Shown here one piece after another: positions 1 to 11,837 of a stretch of 64,000 nucleotides of DNA. How positions within the stretch are numbered: the first letter of the stretch is position 1; each line of letters begins with the position of its first letter. The notes below the pieces were generated by a model. The model saw only the letters and a program-made list of their open reading frames with translations, did not search any database and was not told the DNA's origin. Origin of the DNA: Antitrichia curtipendula (Eukaryota; Streptophyta; Bryopsida; Hypnales; Leucodontaceae); contig OX579636.1 of assembly GCA_951230915.1 (NCBI GenBank), positions 25,541,567 through 25,605,566 on the forward strand, given 5' to 3'. A program made the position numbers and the translations under genes.

Positions 1-2300
1 CTACCTTTTTTTATGGGCCCCGTTGGAAACGCAGACGCTCCCAATGAGGGGAACGCCGCGGGCCAACGGGAACGGGGAGAGCGGGGAACGCCGGGGACGA
101 ACTGCGAAACCCTAAAAGGTGGGACCTCTAGTTCTACACAAGACAGAATGAGACATCTCCGTAATTGCACTTCTTGAGCCACCTCCGAATAAATCTCATT
201 TCATAACAACAGACTACGTCATCCAATAGATAAACAATTGTTCTTGCCTACTTGCAATCAGAAGGCATAAGCATATATTACTGCACCGCAAAAAGCCAGG
301 TCGATAGAAAGATGTACGGTGAAGTCACCAGTCACCAGGCTTCACTCTTCAGCAGATAAACACAATACAGATTCCCCGGGCGTCCCTCGAAGACGCAAGA
401 TGTTCTCTCATTGCGTCCAGTCCTAATTTAAACCTAAAGAGTATGTCAGTTGACCAACTAATCCAACTCGAGAGGATATCAAAAAGCAATCTACTCAGTA
501 TAATTGGAAAGTTAATTTACAAGAGATCTCTACTTACAGTTGAGCAGTCAACAACTGCGGAATTCCAAAATATAAGTAGTCAGTGCATGGATTGCAGTCA
601 AACAGATCTGCAAAAGATGCTGAGGATGAAAAATGATTTTATCTTTTTAGGAGCCACAAAGCATATGCCGAAGCTCATCTGCCAATCGCAAAATTTTGAA
701 AATAGCCATCTGTTTGCTTCAAATATAAGTAAATTAATTATTTCAGACTCACACAAAGAGAGTTTACAGAACTCTTGAGTTGAACAGAAATTAAGATATT
801 ACTAATACCTTAATAAACTGAAATCCAGAACGCACTTCTAGTACGCACAGCACCAGTTTCTTATTTTAACAGGTGTGAGACAAAACGCACTTCTCGTACG
901 CAGCATTGTAAAAATTAAGCTTAATACCATGCATGTAGAAGCAAACAAACTAAGTGACTGAGATAACAAATAATGAAGAACCAAAGATCATACCCGAACA
1001 TTTGAGCTTCCTCAGCGTGCTGTCATGGGATGTCACACTGCTGCAACTTGATTCGAGGTGGCCTGTTCATGAATCCCATCACAAGCATTGTCGTTGTTCC
1101 CCAACGGTACGTCTCTGCAAAAAATCTAATAACATATTTTTAGTGCAGGTGAGGCAACTGTGTGCTGCCTGCCTCATGAGTGAAGTAGAATGAGTTAAGT
1201 CATGATCGATACAATTTGCACAAGTGTAATATATTGTTCCCATGTCTCTCTGAATCTCAATAGCCCTGAACGAATTCGTCGAAGTGTCTTGTACATCGTG
1301 ATTCAAATTGTTTGCCAGAAAATCACTCACAATGATCTGAACTCGTGCTACAAACAGCTGGAATCTGTCTTTCTTCTCTACCAAACGCGGGACAAAATTA
1401 CAATTTAGGGAACAGTCCCAATTTAGGGTTTAGGGATTCTTGATATTGCAGAACCTGCAGTAAATAAATGGCAGATATGAAAGAATGTAGCACCACTTCT
1501 GTGGATCAAACTGAGGTTGAGAAACCTCATCATTCACAACGAATTGTTTCATACACCTACTTCTCGTACAAGATATTGAACTCAAGTACCGCAACTGCAC
1601 TATATTGCCAAACGTAGGGAAACAGCACTTGCCTATTCTCCTTAAACTTCAAAGCTGCAGCAGCTGTGAAAGCGGAAAATCCTGAACTCCCTGGATTACG
1701 ATTGGTTCCAAGACCACTAGGTCAGCTGACAGAGGCAGCATCAAGCCCGATCTCGATACGATTGACGGATATTGTGAAGTTTAGGGTTTAGGTTTACAAT
1801 TGCTAATTCGAATCTAAACTTTGGAGCACTCCAGGAGAATGGTGAAGTTTGTGAACCAAGGCAGAAAGCCGTTAATATCTACAGTCGAGAGAAAAGGACG
1901 AGGAGCGTTTGAAACAACCACTTAGTCGCTCATTGACTACAGTACAGTACAGTTGCACAGTCGATAGCACTCAGGGACACTGTAAAATATACAATGCGGA
2001 GTAATGCAGAGCAGAAACCCTAAACTCGATCATGGCTGCAGCCTCCACTCGATTGCGAAGTGAAATTAGCGAGACATGCACAATTTCCTCGCATGGATCG
2101 GTGCAAAAGTTTCGAATTAGGGTGATGCCGCAACAGACTGAGATGGCACATTTGGACCCTAAACCCTAAACTCAATTGGATATCCTTCATAACCCAACAT
2201 GAAAGGTCAACAAGGAAAATAGGGATGAAAAAATGTTTTCAATAGCTTTACATCTTATTGGATTGTCATCCACAAGCCATAGGGTAGTGCCAACGGCGTT
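1..2300. other. Unassigned region with several telo-box motifs
   Basis: No recognisable coding region. Short open frames (for example 443-778 + and 1079-1384 -) show no family motif. What is visible is a moderately GC-rich stretch with several AAACCCTAA or TTAGGGTTT motifs (near 108, 1421, 1780, 2012 and 2157), and a direct repeat around ACGCACTTCT at about 831 and 889 with a looser copy near 1557. In plants, telo-boxes are frequent in promoters and 5' leaders of translation-related genes. This may be the promoter or leader of a gene whose coding part lies left of the window; that is inference. Confidence 0.35.
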
Positions 2301-2301
2301 C

Positions 2302-2964
2302 CAGGGTTAAACGACTAATTGTGGTAAGAATTAGGAGTTTGCCCTTGTGCCATTGCTTAATTTTTTTATTTTAATTCCCACATAAAGACAAGTGTGAGAA
2401 CAATGACAACAATTGAAACTATGTTTTTTCAACAAAGTATGAATTTGTTACAAATTTCTCAAGTTTGAATTGCCAACTTTGCACTGGATCAATTTGTTCT
2501 CAAAAAATCCTGACACTATACAAGCCTTGTGGAATGCCCCGCCATGTGCCGATACATGGATTGGTTGCCAAGAGTGCATTGCAAATGCTCTAAGACCACT
2601 AATCACTCCATTACTTTCACCTAAGACATTGATTGTGGCCTAGTTCTCAATTATTGAAAGAAAACCATAATGGAGGCGTTCCCTAGGTCAGTGTTCGGAA
2701 AGTTTTTTTAATTTTACCAGCTAATTTCCTCCAATTTCCATACTGAACCGTTTTTTCAAATACCGAGTTTGGTTATTTTCTCTTTTTTTCATTCAAAATA
2801 AAAAATTTATAAACATTTTCATTGGTTTTTTGCCAATGTTTTCAAATTGCAACCGGGGTTTTTCCCAATTCCACCGGCTAATTTTGAACTAGCCGCCGGT
2901 TCTTCCCGAACATTGTCCTAGGTGTCAATCATGGATCTTTTGACCTTAATGGGATGTTCTACCT
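2302..2964. mobile_element. MITE family A, copy 1 (interrupted by a nested element)
   Basis: Degraded copy of a roughly 470-550 bp non-autonomous element also present at 5474-5945, 57097-57641 and 62440-62939. Shared internal text includes AATTAGGAGTTTG near the left end and an ACAAAGTATGAATTTGTTA-like core. The right end (ATGTTCTACCT followed by TA) matches the family consensus. The left end is eroded and its exact base uncertain. It is longer than its relatives because a 227-bp element sits inside it at 2689-2915. Confidence 0.65.
2689..2915. mobile_element. Nested hAT-type MITE with 8-bp target-site duplication
   Basis: A 227-bp insertion whose ends are inverted: CAGTGTTCGGAAA on the left, and on the right the reverse complement reads CAATGTTCGGGAA. 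It is flanked by CCCTAGGT (2681-2688) and TCCTAGGT (2916-2923), a 7/8-matching 8-bp duplication. The related uninterrupted copy at 5474-5945 has a single CCCTAGGT at the matching place, an empty-site comparison inside the window. CA-starting TIRs and 8-bp duplications are typical of hAT elements. There is no coding capacity. Confidence 0.8.
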
Positions 2965-4120
2965 TACAAGGTGGAAACACATGTTGGAAGAGTTCCTCTA
3001 GAGTGTGGTAAGTAATTTGGAAAAAAATTCTTGATAAGATTGAGAAAAATCATAGAAAGTTCATGCAAAGGACAAGACCTATCATAATAAGAGGATTTAA
3101 AGCCTATAGAATTGTTTGTATTTTTCTTTCTTTTAAGCATTAGGCTTTCATCCCTTTTATTTTGTTTAAACAAAAAATAAAATCAATCATGCAACCAAAT
3201 TGCACAAGTGGCAATGACAAAATCCTTCATGTAGTCATTTTGGAATTGAAATCATTTTTCATGTATATATTTGTACTTATTTCATTTAATTTTGATACTT
3301 TCATCTATATTTCAATGATTATAAACCATTATTTGGCAACAATTTTTTTCTCTTAAATCCAAAATAATTCACTTATACAATTTATTATATACACTTCCAT
3401 CCAATTGTAAGTTTGCAAAAAAGATATACCATTATATTTAAGTCTCATATCAATTTAGTCAAAGTATTGTGATTTTAGAAAAAATTAGGAAAAAAAGATG
3501 TTTAAACAAAAATTTCCCAATTTCTATTATTAGATTGGAGGATATTAATACTTTGCAAGTGATGAATGTATAATTATTCTAAGATAAACACACTTATTTT
3601 TGGATGAATATTTAATTTTCATCCATTTTCAACACATTTCATTCATATTCTTGATAGATTATCTTCATTGCTCCAACAATCAACATGACATCTATGATTC
3701 CATGGTCTTAGAAAATTGAAAACAATATGATATAGAAAAGAGTTACAAGAAATTTGGAAGGGATCTCTTGAAATTCCTTCGTATAATCACTTATTTGTAA
3801 CCAAAAGTGACCCTGATCTACACGAATGTTACATTTCAGAACAGAAATCTGCATAGGTGTACGTAATTCTTAATAAAATTTAACAAGACGTGTGGCCCTC
3901 AAAATCACCTACAAAATCATACTATTGAAAAAAGTTGAATCTATTATAAAGATTTATTTTTTTATTAATTTTTTAATCTCTTACACATTGAAAATAATTA
4001 TATAGCGTTATTAGTAACATTAACATTGACATAAGAAATGTTTAGTAAATTTCAAAATTTCAAAATTAATTTCAAAAAATTATAAAGGGTTACTGGAGAA
4101 TTAATAAACAAAATTTGGAT
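2965..4120. other. AT-rich intergenic DNA
   Basis: AT-rich sequence with homopolymer runs. Frames such as 2964-3173 (-) and 3162-3356 (+) are low-complexity and match no family. No gene, RNA or bounded element is visible. Confidence 0.6.
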
Positions 4121-4160
4121 TTTGGGTGCATTGTGACACTTTTGTCACAATGCACCCAAA
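4121..4160. repeat. Perfect 18-bp-arm hairpin
   Basis: TTTGGGTGCATTGTGACA (4121-4138) is followed after 4 bases by its exact reverse complement (4143-4160), then by AGAGGCAGT. A related arrangement (hairpin, then AGAGGCAGT) occurs at 58075-58122, so this is a dispersed module and not a unique regulatory hairpin. It may be an extreme deletion derivative in which two element ends lie side by side. Confidence 0.7.
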
Positions 4161-5473
4161 AGAGGCAGTCACTACCTACCCCTACACTATCATCTTGTTA
4201 GATCCAATTGACCAGATTATCGGCCCTTGGAACTTATCTTCCAACTTGTGGAACTGAATTATAATACACAATTCGTCTGTTGCAGTTTACTTCATTTACT
4301 GTGGGGGTGTATTCTTCAAGAGCAGTTGTGAGAGAGTTGTGAAGGCAAGTGGTGAATCTTTAAGTTGGGTACACCCAAAACCGCCACTTTTTGCTACTGA
4401 GCCTAGTTACTACTATTGAACTAGTCAATTTTTCACATAATCTTGTTGGCAAGTGAAAGGAGGTTCCAACGCACCAGAGAATGTGGCATTTGGACATCAT
4501 ATGCAAAAGTTATTAAGGGTCAAAGTTTTGTTTCTGAAAGCGCTCCATCCAAATAGGTACATAACTGATTTTGGAAATGTACACAACCTCTAGATGGCAC
4601 TTTAAGGTCAGGTGCCATTTTGGGGGGGCCTACCTTAGTCATTTAATCACATTGTTTAGAAATATTGGCATGATTGTCTTGGGTTCTACAAATTGGTTGA
4701 ATCGAAGACAACGGCGGAGGAGTGTTTTATGTTGTAGTAGTCGTTTTTTAATCTCTCAGTATTCTGGAAGGATTTCTTCATAAAAATGACTTATGGATTA
4801 AAAACTATAATTTTTGATAATGAGGGTGATGAAATTGTGAAAGTGACTTTAAGGGTATGACTCCTCTTTTTACATGTCAAACCTATCATTAAGGTCATTA
4901 AAACAACAAGGTTGGAAGACTTGACATGTATAACAACAATCAATTTATGGCTTTTCAAAATGTGAATTTTTGTCCAAGATTAAGTGTATTCAATATATAT
5001 TTTTGTAGATGATTCTCTAGGGCCCACACGTCTTGTTTTCCTTGAAATATATGGACAATTTCCATTGATAACAAAAACAATACACAGGTGGCAGGGGGTG
5101 TTATTCCCTTTCTTTTGCAATGAAATCTCCATTTCATTTGTTTCAAAAACAAAACAACAAAACAATTCACGACAACCAAGGAAACCTTCTTACTCACTTT
5201 TATTGCCTTAGCAATTGGACAAAATTTAAAGTCCGACATCTCCTTGGGAAGAGAGTAAGCATACAAAGTCAACAACTTCCAGGGACGGGGAACTGCCGTT
5301 TGCGGAGGCATTTGTGCCGTGACCGGTCACTTTTTGTCTTCCCCGGGCTTGCGGTGGCCCACCTTTTCTTGGCCGGCCCTGCCCAACTACCGGGCTGGGA
5401 GCTTGGTCGTGAATAGGTGGCGATGCTCTCACACTCTTACGCAGAGTAGATAGGCAGAGCATAATTTGGTATA
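4161..5473. other. Intergenic DNA with a short GC-rich island
   Basis: Mostly AT-rich. A GC-rich patch at about 5280-5410 looks like a fragment of foreign or repeat origin. Its open frames (4955-5311 -, 5120-5416 +, 5226-5489 -) overlap each other in opposite senses and show no recognisable domain. No gene is called. Confidence 0.5.
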
Positions 5474-5945
5474 ATGTAAAACAGCCCATTGTGGTCAGAA
5501 TTAGGAGTTTGACCTCATGTGGTTGCTAAAAATTTTCAATTTTTTTCCCACAGTAGTATAAGTGTGAGAAACATTGAGAGCAATTGAAATTGGATTTTTT
5601 GACAAAGTATGAATTTGTTGTGAATTTTTGAAGTGTCCTGTGCATCATGACCCAAAAGAGTCTCTGTAGACTACCTTACAGAGTCAACAAAATCCAAACC
5701 CATCATGCTCATTTTGCTCACCTAAAGCAGTCATAGTCTTTTCTAACATGGAAGGCCTAAAAAACATTCTTACAAAAAATTCACATGGAAAAGTTGAAAG
5801 TTCCTAATGAAGTCACTGATCACTCCATTATTGTCATGTAAGACATGCATTGAAGCCAAAATCTTACAAATTGAAAAACACTATAATGGAGTCATTCCCT
5901 AGGTGTCCGCTATGGGTCATCTAACCACAATGGGTTGTTCTACCT
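5474..5945. mobile_element. MITE family A, copy 2
   Basis: A 472-bp element with inverted ends built on GTAAAACAGCCCATTGTGG at the left and the complementary CCACAATGGGTTGTTCTACC at the right, flanked by TA. It shares its interior with copies 1, 3 and 4, including AATTAGGAGTTTG and ACAAAGTATGAATTTGTT. No coding capacity. TA flanks suggest a Tc1/mariner (Stowaway-like) origin. The superfamily is an inference, since no transposase of that type is in the window. Confidence 0.75.
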
Positions 5946-8847
5946 TACTTAGAGCCTACGTGTCGAGGAAATGTTAATCCCTAATGAAGGTGAATAGCAA
6001 TTGTCTGCTCATAAGTATCAATTAATAGTTGAATCACTCATAACAAATAGCCGCTTCTAGCATTACATAATTTACATAGAATTGAATATCTTTATAAAAG
6101 TTTGGAACACAACCTAGCTAGCATAGGCTCGCATTCTTATACTCACATACTAGCACCATTGAGACCTGATTCAATTGAGTGATCTGGCAAAATTTTGCCA
6201 AAAAAAAAAGTCCTAGTTGGAAGTGTATCTTAGGAATAGATTATAAGCCATAATTGGAAAGTGAAAAGAAAATCCTAAATCTCAAAGTGATAGAATTCCA
6301 AAGAAATTCTTAATGAAATTCAAATATAAAAAGATTCAAGGAAGTTTTTTTCTCCCTTACTACAAACACTTGCTTTTTGTTGTTATTGCTTGAGTGGCAC
6401 ACTTTCATTATTCTTTTGAGTTTTTTTTTAAGAAGCCCTTGTTGTCAATTTTAAAAATTTCAATCATTTTTTAAGATTAGAAAGTTTAGAACATTTTTCA
6501 ATAATTATAGGTTGAAGTAGTAAAGTGACACAAAAAGGCTCTACTTGTTATGATTTCAACTTAACTTGTGCCATACATAGGTCCTTGATACATTTGGGAA
6601 TGAACCTTCTTGGTCATAGGATTGAAAATGAAAAGTTAAATGTAGAAAATAAATTTAAATTTTGTTCAAGTGATAAAGTTTATAAAATGTGTTAAAGTAT
6701 ATCGATTGACAAAAGTTTTTTATCAATCTTGTCCTAACACGATTATTACCACTTTTGAGATCTATGATTTATGAATGAGTCTTAGTGTTGAAATTTTTTA
6801 AAGAATCTTTTATTATCTATTATTGTAAAAGAATAAAAAATTGTATGAAACCTCTTTACAATAAGCAATTAAAAAAATGATTCATTAGGAAAAATTTGGG
6901 GGGTCTAGAAGGCCGTTCAGCCTGGACCCCCGTAGTGATACTATAGAATTTTTTTTCGAAAAAAAAAATGCTGACACTGAAACTCTGACATGGTCGAAGT
7001 GCCACGCCAGCGCCTCGTCACTTTTTGATTTTTTTTCGAAAAAAAAAAAAAAAAAAAGTTATTTTTTTTCAAAAAAAAAGAATTTTTTTTTTTTTTTTTT
7101 TTTTTTCCGTAATATCACCCGTGGGTCCCGAAAATCAGCACTCACAGCCTTGTTGAGGCCTCATATTTTTTGTAATGGTGTAGAGAATAATTTTGCACAT
7201 AATTACGGTGATGATCAAAATTATCCTAAAAAAGTCTTGAACAGTATATGTTATGGCATATATAATGTGTAAAATGATTTTCAAAGATTTTCAAAAGAAT
7301 TAAAAGTATGAGGTCCCATTTACCAATTGAAATGTCATAGATGATCCATACATTGTAATGTGAAACATTGTTGTATAGAAATTTTCTAAGATACTTTGAA
7401 AATAAATATTATGTCAAATATTAACTATGATGAATCAGATTTTAAAGCCATTAGCTTGCCAAAATAAAAAAAATTCCTTGAAATCTATTATAATTTTTGA
7501 CTCACTAACCAACTTGAAAATTATGCTAATATAAATAATACATGATTAAATTTATATTTTCTAATCAAGTTATAATTTTTTAAGCTTTAGAAAAATAGCA
7601 AGGGTAAATATAAAGATTAAAGTTCATTGAAAAGGTGAAATGATCATCAATATTTCATTTAATCATTCTAAATTTACAGACATTTTTTTTAAAATTATAA
7701 AATAATTTGTTGGAAACTATTGTTTTTCAAAAGAAGAAATGTTTTTCTAATTGATTTAGACCCTGCAAGACATTATAAATAATATTGGTCATATTTATTT
7801 CTTTATGAAGAATCTATAATGTTTTCTTTAAATTTTAAAGTACTCAAGTTGGACACAAATAGTATAAATGTTTCTTTGATTCATCCTTCAATGTAGAATT
7901 ATGGTAATAACTTGATATAGAACCTATATAGCCTTTACACACTAACATTGGCTTGTGAAAGATGTCTTTCAATTTTCCTATTAACTTATCATTTATATTT
8001 CCATATTCTTTTTATATACTGGAATTTGATAGAAAGATGAGATTATAAGAAATTTAGAAGAAAATTAGTTAAAGACGTTTTTAAAAATATAATGGTTTTC
8101 AACATGCCATAAAACTTGCCTCATTCATTTTTCAAATTTTTTGTTTTTGAGCATCTCAAAATTTTGAAAAAACAAACAAATCTATACAAATCTATTTAAA
8201 AAAAAATCAAATTATATTAGGTATAAAAATACTACAATACATTTAGTATAAATAATGTGATCTTGCTTCTAGATGCTAGCATTCTTTTTTGCCATGGAGT
8301 TTTTAAAATGAGGCATTCATTACAAATAACTTGATGAATTTAGAAGGCCTATTTCATCAAGTTAGAGTAAAAGTAATGAGCTCCTTTTCAAATATAAGCA
8401 ATGAAACCTCATTAGAGAGAAAATCAGGCCTTAAAAAGTCCGCTAGAAAGTGACCAGATCAATCTATTAATAAAAAAATAGGCATCTTGATAAATCTAGC
8501 TGCAATGTATCATCAACTTGTGTGAATTTCATGAAGGACATCAAGACTCAAAAAAAAAGGTGTAGCAAAGATAAAGTTTAATAATCAATAGCATCAAATT
8601 ACACAATGAATAATTGGAAAATGAAACAAATTAAGCCAATTCTGAAGGTAGTTGCCAAAAAATTTAGAAACACTATTGATTTCTAACTAACTCCACAAGC
8701 TACTTCGATAAGCATGTTTGTAGTTGAAGAGGAGAGTTATTTATACAAGTAGGGTAGTAGTAAGTAAAACAATCCACGTGGGATATGTAAATTAGAAGTA
8801 ATAAGACTGCACAACCGCTCAAAGTTAAGTGAAAAGCATAAATTGTG
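5946..8847. other. AT-rich intergenic DNA
   Basis: No gene or bounded element was recognised apart from the homopolymer tract listed separately. Base composition is strongly AT-rich, with scattered poly-A and poly-T runs. Confidence 0.55.
6946..7108. repeat. Poly-A/poly-T palindromic low-complexity tract
   Basis: Several copies of a T-run followed by CG and an A-run form imperfect palindromes, ending in a T-run of about 25 bases. They surround a short GC-richer segment (6978-7020). This may be slippage-expanded sequence inside an old element. Assembly in homopolymers can be unreliable. Confidence 0.6.
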
Positions 8848-9195
8848 TTCAAAGTCAAATTTCAGGCCCCGATTTAGGCATACTAAAAAAAAAATTCCAA
8901 GAAACTTTAAACTAATTAAAGTCGGATAATCAATCTAGTTTTCATCTCCAAAAAGTCCGTTTGAAGTTTAGAGCCTCCAATAAAAAGTTATGGACAAAAT
9001 TAGGAGAGGGTGATTGAAATGTCAAAGAAAATTTTCTTTTGAACTCCTTTTAGAATTTTGTGTATAATTTTTTATCGGAGCTTTTAAATTTTGAACAGAT
9101 TTTTGTAGATGAAATTCTTCAGCTTTGTTTAATTCAAAGTTTTTTGAAAAAATCATTCTACTATGCCTAAATTGGGTCTGAAATTTGACTTTGAA
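8848..9195. mobile_element. Full-length palindromic (foldback) MITE
   Basis: The whole 348 bp folds on itself. The left end TTCAAAGTCAAATTTCAG is complementary to the right end, and pairing continues inward through GATTTAGGCATA, AAACTTTAAACT, CATCTCCAAAAA and AAAAGTTATGGACAAAATT to a short centre near 9030. A related palindrome is nested in the CACTA-like element at about 10761-11088. The frame 9022-9216 (-) is one arm of this hairpin and not a gene. Confidence 0.7.
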
Positions 9196-10246
9196 TATAA
9201 TTCTTGCATTTGACAATGAGTGATTTATCTTCTAAATATCCCATGCCCTTTGAGGATTCACCATGGACAATTGATTTCTCTATAAAAACAACCTTTAACA
9301 CATCATTCTCACCAATTACCAGTGAATTAAGTCTATCACAATGCTAATGAAAAGATTCTTGATGGTAGATGTCATTGGGCTATTTTTGGCATTTTTTTTC
9401 CACAACTTGATTAGAGTATAAAGTATGCAATAATCAGGGTTGAGGTGCATTACAATATCTGAAGCTTGATTCTTTAACTTTTTGTATTTTGAACCCTTGA
9501 CAATCATCCGACATCGTAACTTCAAGCAAACGACTATAGGGGAAAATAAATTTGTAAGCAAAGTTAAATCGTGAGGTCCTTTTAGCTGCTCTGGAGCGGT
9601 CCTCTGGAGGTTGAGATTTTGTAATGAAGGGTCACTATCGATTCTAATATAGAAATAGTGAGTGTTGTTTACATAATAACACTTATTTCATTTGATCATG
9701 ATCATGGACTACTACCAAGTTTACTAAGCTGCCTTTTTCTATTCATGCTCATATTTTAAATAGAGTCAATTAATAACAGATGTTCATTGTCATTGTTTAA
9801 AAGACAAAGATTTGAAAAAAAACAAAGTTTAAGGAATGCTTCATATTTTAACAAGATAATATTTTTGAGGTGACATTAATTAAAATAGTTTTTAGATCCC
9901 CAAAACATTGTTTTAGTGTCCTAATGTAGTTGTCTACTTTGTTTTTAATCCTTCAAAGACTAAAAGAACACAGTGTGTCATCTTCAAAATTTCAGTGGCA
10001 AATTTTCAGTAGGGTGAAACAAATCTCAATATTTTATAAACTAGGATCTTGTAGAGTAATAAGTTTACATACTTATTGCATTTTCCAATTTTCAAAATTT
10101 CAATGTGAGAAGTATTTAGAAATTTATTTGGAAAATGTAGTCTAATAGAAAAAAAGAGCATACATAATGTTTTTCCAAAATTATAGATTCTAGAAATCCT
10201 CAAATTCCTTGAATCAAATACAATACTTCAATCATTTTCACTTTAA
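9196..10246. other. AT-rich intergenic DNA
   Basis: No family-level coding signal. Short frames (9316-9561 -, 9930-10145 +, 10006-10203 -) are AT-driven. Nothing else was recognised. Confidence 0.55.
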
Positions 10247-10510
10247 CACTACTAGAAAGGCCATGACCGAAACAACAAAAATCCAATTGAAAACTATTGT
10301 TTTTTCAGTCATTTTGGACGCATTGTTTTGGACAAACTCAAACTAAAAAGTGTTGTTTAATTTGTTGTTTTGAACAAATTCAAAAACATTATTATTTTGA
10401 ATTTATTTATTTTTTAAATTTTGGATGTTTTATTTTGAATTTGAACTTTTTTTTCAGCTGCCCGGTTTTTCTGGGCAATAGAAATAAAATTCCACCTCTC
10501 ATGCGGGCAG

Positions 10511-10605
10511 GCCCCGCCACGTGGACAGGGATGCCACGCGGTCAAAGCCCCGCCACGGGGGCAGGGGTGCCTTGCGGGCAAGCCCCGCCACGAGGGCAAG
10601 GGGTG
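10511..10605. repeat. GC-rich 36-bp minisatellite, about 3 units
   Basis: GCCCCGCCACG recurs at 10511, 10547 and 10582 with a common following segment, giving a 35-36 bp period. The array is far more GC-rich than its surroundings. It lies inside the CACTA-like element. Confidence 0.75.
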
Positions 10606-10760
10606 CCAGTCCAAGGGTTTGAACTTTGGACCTCATGTGTGAGGTCCAAGGTTCAAACCATTGCACCATGCATTGCTTCTAGTGAGAAGCTAGGGTTTTA
10701 GTTTTTATTTAGTTTGTTTTTGACATTGTTTTTCATTTTATTTTCAACGCAGCAGACTTT

Positions 10761-11088
10761 AGAGTCGTTTTAGGAACAATAAAACAACTTTTTTCCAAAA
10801 ACTTTGAACTAAGGAAAGTTTCTAAATAAAGCCAACTTTCACCTCCAAAAATCCGTTTGTGATTTTGATCCTCCAATCAAAAGTTATGGACAGAATTCAG
10901 AGAAGGTGTTTGAAAATTTCAAAAAATATTTTCTTTATTACCTCTCTCTGATTTCTGTCCACAACTATTGATTAGAGTCTCAAAATCACAAACGGATTTT
11001 TGGAGGTGAAATTTAGCTTGAATTTACTACTTTTCTTAGTTTCAAGTTTTTTGAGAAAAAGTGTTCTACTATGCCAAAATGACCTTCA
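10761..11088. repeat. Palindrome nested in the CACTA-like element
   Basis: Arms meet near 10935. The best-paired block is CACCTCCAAAAATCCGTTTG (10831-10850) against its complement (about 10988-11007), with further pairing out to AACTTTGAACTAA. Sequence and layout resemble the free-standing palindrome at 8848-9195, suggesting one family that has inserted into or been captured by the larger element. Confidence 0.6.
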
Positions 11089-11837
11089 AAGCTTGCTGAA
11101 TTGAAAAAACACTGAATTTTGAATGATTAAGTCTTATGAGAAAATCATTATATTAGAATTATGTTTTAACTCCTAAATGCTTAAGGCACCATTTTTTTAT
11201 TTTATTTTTATAACAAATGGTGAGCCATGCATTAATTAAGGCACCAAATGTCGACACCAACAATATTTTAAAGTTCAATTAAAAGTTGTCAAGTTTTGAT
11301 TTTTGATAGTTCTAATTTATGAAAAAATCTTTTTGAAATCTAGTTTTAGCATTAAAATCTGATTTTGAAAATGAATGATTATGATTTTTCTATTTAAGAT
11401 TGTGTGCAAAGGTATCCATTACTAATGTTCATTTTGTACTATTAGAAAGGAGTGTCAAATATAGTAGATCTTGGAGAAAAATGGCATGCTTATATGCCTT
11501 TTACTTAACTATAGAGTTTTTGTTAACAATCTTGTTGAAAATGTGTAAGACAAATTTCAAGTTGATTACATCTATTAGTTCTGGCTGCCAAAAATCTCTT
11601 TCTATGTAAAGATTCTCAAAGATTCCTAAAGATTCTAAAGATTCCAAAAAGATTCCATATTCTACTAAATTTTGGTCATTTGGTCATTGCACTACTTAAA
11701 GCAACAGAAAAATAAGTGCCATTTTGTTGATTTTCACAGAAACTTCAAAAATCAGTGAAAATGGTCATTCCAGTGCCCCAAACAATAGAAATTAGTTGAT
11801 TTTCTGTTGTTTTGATCATGGTTTTCTAGTAGTGTAA

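Larger units (their letters stand above)
10247..11834. mobile_element. CACTA-like non-autonomous transposon, 1.6 kb
   Basis: The left end CACTACTAGAAAGGCCATG and the right end, read in reverse complement as CACTACTAGAAAACCATG, are inverted repeats extending through AAAACAACA. The element is flanked by TAA on both sides (10244-10246 and 11835-11837), the 3-bp duplication expected of CACTA (En/Spm) elements. Inside are a GC-rich 36-bp minisatellite (10511-10605), a long palindrome (about 10761-11088) and a second hairpin around 10614-10660. No transposase reading frame is present; the 134-aa frame at 10297-10701 is repeat-derived. Confidence 0.8.

Noticed and set aside
4121..4175. Helitron 3' end
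   Set aside because: A hairpin is present but no CTRR terminus follows at the expected distance.
10614..10690. tRNA- or SINE-like GGTTCAAACC box
   Set aside because: It belongs to a hairpin within the CACTA-like element; no cloverleaf or A box was found.
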